41,839 nucleotides of DNA from Rhizobium sp. Q54 (GTDB taxonomy: Bacteria; Pseudomonadota; Alphaproteobacteria; Rhizobiales; Beijerinckiaceae): contig CAMCUC010000021.1 of NCBI GenBank assembly GCA_945878875.1, forward strand, positions 1-41,839, written 5' to 3'. Below are positions 8,461-15,612 of this stretch, in pieces. The number at the start of each line of letters is the position of its first letter. Position 1 is the first letter of the stretch. Both the position numbers and the translations under genes were made by a program. The notes beneath the pieces were generated by a model, which made no database searches, was not told the DNA's origin, and was given only the letters and a program-made list of their open reading frames with translations.

Positions 8461-9161
8461 GCGGCGCCTCCATAATCACGTAAAGGCTTCTTGCGCAGCG
8501 CCAGAATGATTTCTCCCAGCACCGACACCGCAATCTCCTGCGGGCTCACCGCGCCTATATCAAGGCCAATCGGGGCGCGAATGCGCGCGATCTGCGAATC
8601 CAAGAAACCCTTCTCCTTCAGCCGCTCCACGCGCTTGCCATGGGTTTTGCGCGAGCCCAAAGCGCCGACATAAAAGCATTCAGCCCAAAGCCCCGCCTCA
8701 AGCGCGGGATCATCGATCTTGGGATCATGCGTAAAGCAGGCGATGGCGGTGTAGCGATCAGGCGCAAAGTCGGGCAGCACGTTTTGCGGCCAATCGGCGA
8801 TCAGCGAACCATGCGGAAACCGCTCGGGCGTGGCGAACGCCGTGCGCGGATCAATGATCGTGAGATCAAACCCCGCCAGCCGCGCCATCGGCGCCAGAGC
8901 CTGCGTGATATGCACCGCGCCGATGGCGACAATGCGCACGGGCGGAACCTGCACGGTAAGAAACACCTGCCGCCCAGCTACTTCTATCGTTGCGCTCTTA
9001 CCCGCGCGCAAAGCTGAATCGAGCTGTTCGGCCAGCGGATCGGCGGCGATCTCGGCGCCCTTCACCAGTCGCTGTTCGCCATTCTCAGTGTCGGTCACGA
9101 GCACGCAGGCGCGGCGCGCGGCGCGTTCCGCGTTGAGGATGGAGAGAAGTTCGAGGCGCAT
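8457..9161 (-). CDS. XdhC family protein, Rossmann-like C-terminal domain (CoxF/XdhC-like)
   Basis: XdhC proteins bind the molybdopterin cofactor and promote its sulfuration and insertion into xanthine dehydrogenase or CODH-type enzymes. This 234-residue form has a short degenerate N-terminal part, then the Rossmann-type XdhC C-terminal domain: VRIVAIGAVHITQALAPMA, LTIIDPRTAFATPERFP, AIACFTHDPKIDDPAL, CFYVGALGSRKTHGKRVERL and IRAPIGLDIGAVSPQEIAVSVLGEI. All family motifs look intact. The ATG at 9161 overlaps the stop of the preceding XdhC N-domain gene by one base (TGATG), indicating strict coupling. The pair behaves as a two-gene version of a full-length XdhC. Confidence 0.88.
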   Translation of the reverse strand: MRLELLSILNAERAARRACVLVTDTENGEQRLVKGAEIAADPLAEQLDSALRAGKSATIEVAGRQVFLTVQVPPVRIVAIGAVHITQALAPMARLAGFDLTIIDPRTAFATPERFPHGSLIADWPQNVLPDFAPDRYTAIACFTHDPKIDDPALEAGLWAECFYVGALGSRKTHGKRVERLKEKGFLDSQIARIRAPIGLDIGAVSPQEIAVSVLGEIILALRKKPLRDYGGAA

Positions 9162-9484
9162 CAGACCACCTTCTCAACATAGACGCGAATGCGGCCGCCG
9201 CAAGAAAGCCCTGCGCGCCATGCGGTTTCGTCCTGCACGCCAAATTCGAACGTGCGTGCTTTGCCGTCCGCAATCACGTCCATGGCTTCCGTCACCACTT
9301 CGCCTTCAACGCAGCCGCCCGAGACCGAGCCCAGAAAATGGCCCTCGTCGTCGATGACGAGGTGCGAGCCTACAGGCCGCGGTGCCGAGCCCCATGTCTC
9401 GGTCACGGTGGCGATGGCCACGCCCTTGCCCGCTTTGCGCCAGTCTTCGGCGCGCGCCAGAATGTCGTCGTCAGCCGCAAGCAT
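9161..9484 (-). CDS. XdhC/CoxI N-terminal domain protein
   Basis: This is a 107-residue stand-alone XdhC_CoxI domain. The characteristic run is VAIATVTETWGSAPRPVGS, then DDEGHFLGSVSGGCVEGEVV and AGLSCGGRIRVYVEKV, whose Cys residues are typical of the family. I chose ATG 9484 (MLAADDDILARAEDW), because the open frame further upstream to 9721 runs back through the coxE 3' end and carries no family sequence. It overlaps the next XdhC gene by one base and starts 64 bp downstream of coxE. It likely acts with that gene in molybdenum cofactor delivery. Confidence 0.87.
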   Translation of the reverse strand: MLAADDDILARAEDWRKAGKGVAIATVTETWGSAPRPVGSHLVIDDEGHFLGSVSGGCVEGEVVTEAMDVIADGKARTFEFGVQDETAWRAGLSCGGRIRVYVEKVV

Positions 9485-9548
9485 GGCGATCTCCGTTTTA
9501 GCAAAATGTATGGCGGAATATAGCGCTTGGCACCGGTTAAACCAAGCC

Positions 9549-10757
9549 TCAGCCCGCGCGCTTGAGCCAGACGCGAGGATCGACGCCTGCGCCCGCGCGC
9601 TCTTCATGCGACAAAGCCTGCACGAGCGCAGCGACGCTGGCGAGGTTATGCACGGGGCGGAACTCGTCAACGTGCGGCAACATCGCGCGCACGCCCTGCT
9701 GGCGAGGCTCGAAGCGATCAAACCGCAGCAGCGGATTGAGCCAGATCAGGCGCCGGCAGGATTTGTGCAGTCGCTGCGTCTCGCGCCCAAGCTCCACAAC
9801 GCCCTCGCGCTCAAGCCCGTCCGTAAACAACAGCACGATGGCGTCTTGCCCTAGAACTCGGCGCGACCAGTCGCGATTGAAGCGATGCAGGCAGGCGCCG
9901 ATGCGCGTGCCGCCCGACCAGTCCTGCGCCTCCTGCGCGCACAAAGCCAAGGCCTCGTCGGGGTCTTTATGACGCAAGGCGCGGGTGACGTTGGTGAGCC
10001 GCGTGCCAAACAGAAACGCATGCACCCGGCCACGTTTGGCGCTGAGCGCGTGGAGGAAATGCAAAAAAACCCGCGTATAATCGCTCATCGAACCCGAGAT
10101 GTCGCAGATCGCAACGATGGGGGTTTTACGCTTTTGCTGCGAGCGGCGCGCCAGCTCCATTAAGCCGCCGGGGCGCAAGGCGTTGCGAAACATGCGGCGC
10201 GGATCAATGCGGGTGCCGCGCGCATCGGGCGCAAGGCGGCGCGTGGGGCGGGCGTCGTCGCGCAAGTTCAGCATTGCGATGGCGCGTTGAGCTGCGATAA
10301 TTTCTTCTGCGCTCATTTGCGTAAAGTCTTTGGCGCGCAGGGCTTCCACGTCCGACATTGTGAGGCGCTGATCCTGCTCTATGATGCGCTCAATCTCCTC
10401 ATGGGGACGCTTTGCGCTCAGGGCCTGCGCGGCGCGGGCTGCTGCGGGCGCAGGTTTTTCATGCGCTTGCGGGACTGCGCCTTCAGCTGGCGAGAGACTG
10501 GCGATCACTTGCTCGTAATAGCCGCGTCTACGCCAAAACATGTTGAACGCCTGTTCAAAAACCGCTGCGTCCTCGCGCTTTTTGACGAACACGGCTTCAA
10601 GCGTCGCGCGAAAATCCTCGCGATTGCGCAGGCCTGCAATCTCGACCGCTGAAAGCGCATCAAGGATCGCGCCCGAGCCCAGCGGCAGGCCGGCGGCACG
10701 CAAAGCGCGGGCAAAATGGAGGACGTTCGAAGCCAGCGCGCCAGGCTTTTGGCTCAC
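9549..10757 (-). CDS. coxE: VWA-domain protein, CoxE-like
   Basis: CoxE-like proteins carry a von Willebrand factor A domain and work with the MoxR-type ATPase CoxD in maturing the Cu/Mo active site of CO dehydrogenase. The MIDAS motif D-x-S-x-S is intact in IVAICDISGSMSDYTRVF. The second half carries DWSGGTRIGACLHRFNRDW and AIVLLFTDGLEREGVVEL, also typical of this family. The N-terminal 150 residues are helical and charged (LPLGSGAILDALSAVEIAG). It is 402 residues, the usual length. The start is GTG 10757, overlapping the YkgJ-like stop as GTGA, so translation is coupled. The gene order coxD-(ykgJ)-coxE is notable. Confidence 0.92.
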   Translation of the reverse strand: MSQKPGALASNVLHFARALRAAGLPLGSGAILDALSAVEIAGLRNREDFRATLEAVFVKKREDAAVFEQAFNMFWRRRGYYEQVIASLSPAEGAVPQAHEKPAPAAARAAQALSAKRPHEEIERIIEQDQRLTMSDVEALRAKDFTQMSAEEIIAAQRAIAMLNLRDDARPTRRLAPDARGTRIDPRRMFRNALRPGGLMELARRSQQKRKTPIVAICDISGSMSDYTRVFLHFLHALSAKRGRVHAFLFGTRLTNVTRALRHKDPDEALALCAQEAQDWSGGTRIGACLHRFNRDWSRRVLGQDAIVLLFTDGLEREGVVELGRETQRLHKSCRRLIWLNPLLRFDRFEPRQQGVRAMLPHVDEFRPVHNLASVAALVQALSHEERAGAGVDPRVWLKRAG

Positions 10758-11275
10758 GCAGCGGCTGCCTTGATAACCTGCGCATGAAAGCGCGCGCCGT
10801 CATGAATTAACTGGATGCTGTCGCCAGCCTCAAGCACGCCTACTTCGATTTCAGAATTGGGCAAAATCACGCTGACCTTGCGCCCGGTCATCAAAAGCAC
10901 CTGTCCCCCAGCGCTGATTGCAGCGCCAGCCCATTGGCGGATTTGCGCTTCATATGGCGCGCGGCGCCACGCTGTCGCCTGCGCGGGATCGACCACGACC
11001 GACATCGCGCCGCTGACCTGATCGCGCGAGAGCACAAAGCGCGCGCGCTCGGGCTTCCATTCATCGCCCAGATTTGGCGCCATCATCCACATGCAGGCGT
11101 AGGTCGCGCATTCGCCCGGGCGCGTTGCGTGGATGCCGCAACCCACGCCCGGCTTGGCGTGCTGGCACCAGCGGCCCGCGGGCTTTTGTAAATGCGGCAG
11201 CTCAAACAATTTGCAGCACAGCGTGCAGGTTCTGCAGGTGCGCCCGCCAATTCCAAGGGCCATCTCGTCGCTCAT
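10754..11275 (-). CDS. YkgJ-type cysteine-cluster protein
   Basis: This is a 173-residue protein with the Cys pattern of the YkgJ (putative zinc/iron-chelating) family. CRTCTLCCKLFELP occurs near the N-terminus, then WCQHAKPGVGCGIHATRPGECATYACMW, giving eight cysteines in about 60 residues. The second half is basic and beta-rich, without a motif I recognise. ATG 11275 is preceded by GGAGAAG at 8-nt spacing; the frame also opens at a TTG (11311) overlapping the coxD stop, but the ATG is better. The 3' end overlaps coxE by four bases. Its place between CoxD and CoxE suggests a role in metal-centre assembly, possibly binding Fe or Cu, but this is inference from position. Confidence 0.82.
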   Translation of the reverse strand: MSDEMALGIGGRTCRTCTLCCKLFELPHLQKPAGRWCQHAKPGVGCGIHATRPGECATYACMWMMAPNLGDEWKPERARFVLSRDQVSGAMSVVVDPAQATAWRRAPYEAQIRQWAGAAISAGGQVLLMTGRKVSVILPNSEIEVGVLEAGDSIQLIHDGARFHAQVIKAAAA

Positions 11276-11307
11276 GATCGCAACTTCTCCTGTGGCGGGC
11301 GCGCCAA

Positions 11308-12252
11308 TCAAACTTTTGCGGCGGCCCGCATATCGGCCAGCATTTGCCCGACCCTTACGCCGCCGACGGTTTCAATATCGTCCTGGTACTTCAACAGCAC
11401 GCCCAGCGTATCGTTGACAAGAGCCGGATCGAGCGCCACTGCGTCAAGCTCATGCAAAGCGCTCGCCCAATCGAGCGTCTCGGCCACGCCCGGCTTTTTG
11501 AACAGGTCTTGCGCGCGCAAGGCCTGCACGAAGGCGATGATCTCGTGACTGAGCTTGGCGGGCGTATGCGGCGCCTTCGCGCGCAGGATCTGCGTCTCGC
11601 GGGCGGCATCAGGATAGCCGACCCAATGATAGAGGCAGCGGCGCTTCAGCGCGTCGTGAATCTCGCGCGTGCGGTTGGAGGTGATGATGACGATGGGCGG
11701 GCTTTGCGCCTTCATCACGCCAAGTTCTGGAATGGTGATCTGGAAGTCGGACAAGGCTTCGAGCAGGAAGGCCTCAAACGCCTCGTCGGTGCGATCAAGC
11801 TCGTCGATCAGCAGCACGGGCGGGCCTTCAACATGGGGCTCCAGCGCCTGCAGCAGAGGGCGCTTCACGAGGTAGCGCTCAGAGAATACGTCATGCTCCA
11901 GACGCTCGCGGTCCGTCTCGCCAGAAACTTCCGCCAGCCGGATCGCCATCATCTGCGCGGCGTAATTCCACTCATAGACGGCGGAGGAAACGTCGAGCCC
12001 CTCATAGCATTGCAGGCGGATCAAGCGGCACCCGAGCGTGTGCGCGAGCACTTTGGCGATTTCGGTTTTGCCGACGCCCGCCTCGCCTTCAAGGAACAGC
12101 GGGCGGCCCATCTTCAGCGCCAGAAACAAAACCGTCGCCAGCGAGCGCTCGGCGACATAGCCCGCGCCTGTTAACAACGCGAGCGTGTCGTCGATGGAGG
12201 CGGGAAGGCCTTGCGAGGTTTGAATCGCGGCTGGCGATTTGCTTGGCGGCAC
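11308..12252 (-). CDS. coxD: MoxR-family AAA+ ATPase, CoxD-like
   Basis: This is an AAA+ ATPase of the MoxR group. In CO dehydrogenase clusters CoxD is needed to build the [CuSMoO2] site, probably as an unfoldase-type chaperone with CoxE. Walker A is GEAGVGKTE (about residues 56-64), Walker B is VLLIDELDRTDEAFE, and sensor 1 is PPIVIITSNRTREIHDALKRR. The family-specific LQCYEGLDVSSAVYEWNYAAQM is also present. It has 314 residues and starts at GTG 12252, with AGAGAGG upstream. A 10-bp-stem hairpin separates it from coxM, so expression of the downstream accessory genes may be lower than that of the structural genes. Confidence 0.93.
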   Translation of the reverse strand: MPPSKSPAAIQTSQGLPASIDDTLALLTGAGYVAERSLATVLFLALKMGRPLFLEGEAGVGKTEIAKVLAHTLGCRLIRLQCYEGLDVSSAVYEWNYAAQMMAIRLAEVSGETDRERLEHDVFSERYLVKRPLLQALEPHVEGPPVLLIDELDRTDEAFEAFLLEALSDFQITIPELGVMKAQSPPIVIITSNRTREIHDALKRRCLYHWVGYPDAARETQILRAKAPHTPAKLSHEIIAFVQALRAQDLFKKPGVAETLDWASALHELDAVALDPALVNDTLGVLLKYQDDIETVGGVRVGQMLADMRAAAKV

Positions 12253-12274
12253 GGGGCGCCTCTCTGGCGAATTT

Positions 12275-12299
12275 GATGGCCGGGACGCGCCCGGCCATC
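12275..12299. repeat. GC-rich hairpin between coxM and coxD
   Basis: This is a perfect 10-bp inverted repeat, GATGGCCGGG (12275-12284) and CCCGGCCATC (12290-12299), around a 5-nt loop. It occupies most of the 54-bp gap between the structural and accessory genes of the cox-like operon. There is no T-run on the minus strand, so it is unlikely to be a full terminator. It may attenuate transcription or stabilise mRNA ends. Its core resembles the GGCCGGG repeats at 19726-19842. Confidence 0.7.
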
Positions 12300-12306
12300 G
12301 CGGTAC

Positions 12307-13110
12307 CTATTTCGCCAACGCCTTGGCCACCGCCCGGCGCGTCATCACCATGATGAGGTGCGCGCGATATTCGGCGTCGGCATGGATGTCGGTGTTCAGG
12401 CCTTCAGCGGGGAAGCTCAAGCCGTCGAGGCCCTTGGGGTGGAATTTCGCAGTCAACGCAGCTTCCAGACGATTGGGGCGAAACACGCCGCCAGACCCTG
12501 CGCCGGTGACGGCCACTCGCGCTTCCGAGCCCTTCTTGGCCACGAACACGCCAACGATGGCATAACGCGAGGCCGGGTTGCGGAACTTCTCGTAAGCGGC
12601 TTTTGACGGGATCGGGAACGAGATCTTGACGATCAGCTCGCCCTCTTCCAGTGCGGTCTCGAACAGGCCGACGAAAAATTCGTCAGCAGGGATCTTGCGC
12701 TTGTTGGTGATGATGGTCGCGTTAAGCGCGAGGCACGCGGACGGATAATCGGCGGCGGGATCGTTGTTGGCGACCGAGCCGCCAATCGTGCCGCGATGGC
12801 GCACAGCCGGATCGCCGATCATGCTGGCGAGGTCTGCAAGCGCAGGGATCTTCTCTTTCACCAGCGCGGAATTGGCGACGTCGAAATGGCGCGTCATGGC
12901 GCCGATCACGACGTTGCGGCCCTTCAGCTCGATGCCGCGCATATCCTCGGCCGTGGAAAGATCAATCAAAGCGGTCGGCGCGGCCAGACGCTGCTTCATG
13001 GTGGGAAGCAGCGTCATGCCGCCAGCCAAAAACTTCGCGTCCTCAACCTTGGCGACGAGGTTGGTGGCTTTGCGCGCCGTCTCGGGGCGGTGATAGGTGA
13101 ATGCGTACAT
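12307..13110 (-). CDS. coxM: FAD-binding medium subunit of a CO dehydrogenase/xanthine dehydrogenase family enzyme (CoxM)
   Basis: This is the flavoprotein subunit that takes electrons from the CoxS iron-sulfur clusters and passes them to quinone or another acceptor. The two FAD-binding signatures are clear: AGGMTLLPTMKQRL (residues 29-42) and RGTIGGSVANNDPAADYPS (about 106-124). The C-terminal CO_deh_flav_C domain follows (AIVGVFVAKKGSEARVAVTGAG). It has 267 residues, slightly short of about 285 but with all motifs. ATG 13110 is preceded by GGGAGAG. It lies only 32 bp after the coxS stop. In the form II order S-L-M the catalytic large subunit would sit in exactly that gap, and here it is missing. 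Confidence 0.94.
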   Translation of the reverse strand: MYAFTYHRPETARKATNLVAKVEDAKFLAGGMTLLPTMKQRLAAPTALIDLSTAEDMRGIELKGRNVVIGAMTRHFDVANSALVKEKIPALADLASMIGDPAVRHRGTIGGSVANNDPAADYPSACLALNATIITNKRKIPADEFFVGLFETALEEGELIVKISFPIPSKAAYEKFRNPASRYAIVGVFVAKKGSEARVAVTGAGSGGVFRPNRLEAALTAKFHPKGLDGLSFPAEGLNTDIHADAEYRAHLIMVMTRRAVAKALAK

Positions 13111-13142
13111 GGATCTCTCCCGAATCTCGTTGCGCGCGAGGC

Positions 13143-13637
13143 TTATTCAGCGGCGGCGGCTTGCGGGGCGACGCCCATCTTCTGGGCGCCGTCGGCGATG
13201 GCCTTCACGATATTGTGGTACCCGGTGCAGCGGCAGATGTTACCTTCCAGCTCGTGGCGAATGGTCGCCTCGTCCATGTCCGGACCCTTGCGGTTCACCA
13301 TATCCACAGCCGCCATAATCATGCCCGGCGTACAGAAGCCGCATTGCAGGCCGTGGTTTTCGCGGAAGGCTTCCTGCATCGGATGCAGCTTGCCATCCTG
13401 CGCCAGCCCTTCGATTGTGACGACGTTTGCTCCCTCAAGCGACAGCGCCAGCACGGTGCAGGACTTCAGCGACGAGCCGTTGACGTGCACGACGCAGCAG
13501 CCGCACTGGCTGGTGTCGCAGCCCACATGCGTGCCGGTGAGACGCAGTTCTTCGCGCAGGAATTGAACGAGCAGCGTGCGGGAATCGATATCGCCCGACA
13601 CCTTCTTGCCGTTCACAACCATGGAAACCTTCGGCAT
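13143..13637 (-). CDS. coxS: [2Fe-2S] small subunit of a CO dehydrogenase/xanthine dehydrogenase family enzyme (CoxS)
   Basis: This is the iron-sulfur subunit that relays electrons from the molybdenum site to the flavin. It has two [2Fe-2S] domains. The plant-ferredoxin-type N-terminal cluster uses C40, C45, C48 and C60 ([16 protein letters not shown]...KSC). The helical distal cluster uses C99, C102, C135 and C137 ([17 protein letters not shown]). All eight ligands are present. ATG 13637 follows a strong GGAGGAA at 5-nt spacing, giving 164 residues; an in-frame start at 13655 is less likely. It is second in the operon, after coxG, and directly precedes coxM. Confidence 0.95.
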   Translation of the reverse strand: MPKVSMVVNGKKVSGDIDSRTLLVQFLREELRLTGTHVGCDTSQCGCCVVHVNGSSLKSCTVLALSLEGANVVTIEGLAQDGKLHPMQEAFRENHGLQCGFCTPGMIMAAVDMVNRKGPDMDEATIRHELEGNICRCTGYHNIVKAIADGAQKMGVAPQAAAAE

Positions 13638-13746
13638 CACTTCCTCCTGAACCATGGGCGGCGCGAGGCGCCTGCCCGTTCAATGTTTCTCAAATCTCAT
13701 CGCGCAATGTGCGACCGGCGCAAACGCCGGTCAAGCAGAGACCTTC

Positions 13747-14220
13747 TCAGGCGGAAGCTGCTGGCGTCTCACCATTGGTGACGATCTCAACGAACTTGGC
13801 GAAGAAAGCGTCCGCGTTCTTCTTGGCTACGCCGTCGATGAGGCGCCCGCCGAGCTGGGCGATCTTGCCGCCGACATTGGCTTCCACGTCATAGGACAAA
13901 ATCGTGCCGCCCTCGGGACCATCCGTCAAAGCTACGCGAGCGCCGCCCTTTGCGAAACCGGCTACGCCGCCCTCTCCCTGGCCGCTGATGCGATAGCCGT
14001 TCGGCGGGTCGATCTCGGACAATTCCACGTTGCCCTTGAACGTGGCGCCGACGGGGCCAACCTTGATCTTTGCAATGGCGCGGAACGAATTGTCGGAGGT
14101 CTTTTCAAGCTCCTGACAGCCGGGGATGCATTGCTTGAGCACTTCCGGGTCGTTGAGCTTGTCCCAAACCGTCTGGCGGTCGGCGGGGAGGGCGACCTCC
14201 CCCTTCATCGTCATGGCCAT
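13747..14220 (-). CDS. coxG: CoxG-like SRPBCC protein
   Basis: This protein carries the CoxG/SRPBCC (START-like) fold. CoxG is linked to membrane association of CO dehydrogenase and has been proposed to handle quinone or other hydrophobic ligands. The family opening MTMKGEVALPADRQTVWDKL and the segment DPEVLKQCIPGCQELE are diagnostic. So are VGPVGATFKGNVELSEIDPP and GEGGVAGFAKGGARVAL. The protein is 157 residues and ends soon after the domain (GETPAASA), without the hydrophobic C-terminal anchor found in longer CoxG proteins. Starts at 14220 (MAMTMKG) or 14214 are equivalent. It is the promoter-proximal gene of the operon, divergent from the binding-protein gene at 14459. Confidence 0.9.
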   Translation of the reverse strand: MAMTMKGEVALPADRQTVWDKLNDPEVLKQCIPGCQELEKTSDNSFRAIAKIKVGPVGATFKGNVELSEIDPPNGYRISGQGEGGVAGFAKGGARVALTDGPEGGTILSYDVEANVGGKIAQLGGRLIDGVAKKNADAFFAKFVEIVTNGETPAASA

Positions 14221-14458
14221 TGTTCGCTCCTCACCTGATCTGTTGCAGCCCTTATCCCTTGGAGCGGCGGGGGAAGTCCAGAGGGGATATCGCCGCAGCG
14301 GCTTTCTGCACCGTCCAGGCTGCAAAAAAGCGGGCGCACGAACGGGGAGCAGCCAATCACAACGCCATGGAAAGCGAATCACGCGTCTCTCGCGATGAGA
14401 GATTGCGGCGCGCGGGCGCGCTTGTTAGCCTGAGTTCAAGTTGCGAGGAGCCCTGCGC

Positions 14459-15592
14459 ATGCGATTCTTCTTGCGGAATTTCTCGCAAATCTTCCCCGCG
14501 CTCGCGCTGGCCGCAAGCCTCGCGCCTGCCGCCCCGGCCTATGCGCAGCTGAAAATTGCCGTGGCCGGGCCGATGAGTGGGCCCAGCGCGGCGTTTGGGG
14601 CGCAATTGAAGGCTGGCGCCGAACAGGCGGTTGAGGACATCAACGCCAGCGGCGGGATTCTCGGCCAGAAGATCGCGCTTGTAATGGGTGACGACGGCTC
14701 GCGGCCTGAACAGGGCGTTCTGAACGCCAGGAGATTTGCGTCCGAGGGCGTGAGATTCGTCATCGGCCATTTCAATTCCAGCGTCTCGCTTGCCGCTTCA
14801 AGCGTCTATCTTGAGAATGACGTGCTTCAGATCAGCCCGACCTCAATGAATCCGGCGCTGACGGAACGCAAGATGTGGAACGTGTTTCGCACCAGCGGCC
14901 GCGACGATCAGCCCGGCGTCTTCATAGCGCGCCATATTGCCGACAAGCTCCCGAGTAAAAGGATCGCGCTTGTTCACGACAAAACCGCCTATGGGCAGGG
15001 GCTGGCCGATGAGGCGCGCAAAGCCCTTGCAGCGCGCGGCTTAACGGACGCGCTCTATGAGGGCGTGAGCGGGGGCGCGAAGGATTTTACCGCGCTCATC
15101 GCAAAGCTGCGCCAGCTCCAGATTGATGCCGTGGTCTGGGGCGGCCAGCCTGCTGAAGCCGCCATTCTCATACGTCAGATGCGCGAACAGGGCGTGCAGG
15201 CGCTGATGATCGGCGGCGACACATTGGCCGCGCCCGAGTTTGCAAACGCAGCAGGCCCTGCGGCAGAGGGGGTTTTGATGGTCAATGGCCCGGACCCGTC
15301 GCGGCGCCCGGCGGCTGGCGCCGTGGTGAAAAAGTTCACGGATCGCAAAATCAATCCCGATTCTTATACGCTTTACAGCTACGCGGCGGTCGAGATTTTG
15401 AAACAGGCGGCTGAGGCTGCAAAAACGCTGGACGCGAAGAAGATCGCCGGTGTGATGCACTCGGGCCGAACGTTCCAGACTGCGCTTGGCCCCATCGCGT
15501 TCGACGGCAAGGGCGACCGGCAAGATCTCGATTTCGTGATGTATGAATGGCGCAAAGCCGCCGACGGCAGAATGATTTTCGAGCCGATGTAA
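14459..15592 (+). CDS. periplasmic branched-chain amino-acid-type ABC transporter substrate-binding protein (LivJ/LivK family)
   Basis: This is a type I periplasmic binding protein of the Leu/Ile/Val-binding family. ATG 14459 follows a GAGGAG and opens a signal peptide (MRFFLRNFSQIFPALALAAS...), probably cleaved after AYA before QLKIAVAGPMSGPSAAFGAQ. Family motifs: GQKIALVMGDDGSRPEQGVL, VRFVIGHFNSSVSLAASSVY, MWNVFRTSGRDDQPGVFIA, IALVHDKTAYGQGLADE and LGPIAFDGKGDRQDLDFVMY. At 377 residues it is the normal length. No permease or ATPase genes are adjacent, so it is an orphan here. It is divergent from the coxG operon across about 240 bp; the ligand is unknown and a link to that operon is only suggested by position. 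Confidence 0.93.
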   Translation: MRFFLRNFSQIFPALALAASLAPAAPAYAQLKIAVAGPMSGPSAAFGAQLKAGAEQAVEDINASGGILGQKIALVMGDDGSRPEQGVLNARRFASEGVRFVIGHFNSSVSLAASSVYLENDVLQISPTSMNPALTERKMWNVFRTSGRDDQPGVFIARHIADKLPSKRIALVHDKTAYGQGLADEARKALAARGLTDALYEGVSGGAKDFTALIAKLRQLQIDAVVWGGQPAEAAILIRQMREQGVQALMIGGDTLAAPEFANAAGPAAEGVLMVNGPDPSRRPAAGAVVKKFTDRKINPDSYTLYSYAAVEILKQAAEAAKTLDAKKIAGVMHSGRTFQTALGPIAFDGKGDRQDLDFVMYEWRKAADGRMIFEPM

Positions 15593-15612
15593 TCTGGTTC
15601 AATTCAGTCGAT

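Noticed and set aside
11308-11311. TTG 11311 as the YkgJ-like start
   Set aside because: It overlaps the coxD stop but lacks a Shine-Dalgarno; ATG 11275 has GGAGAAG at good spacing.
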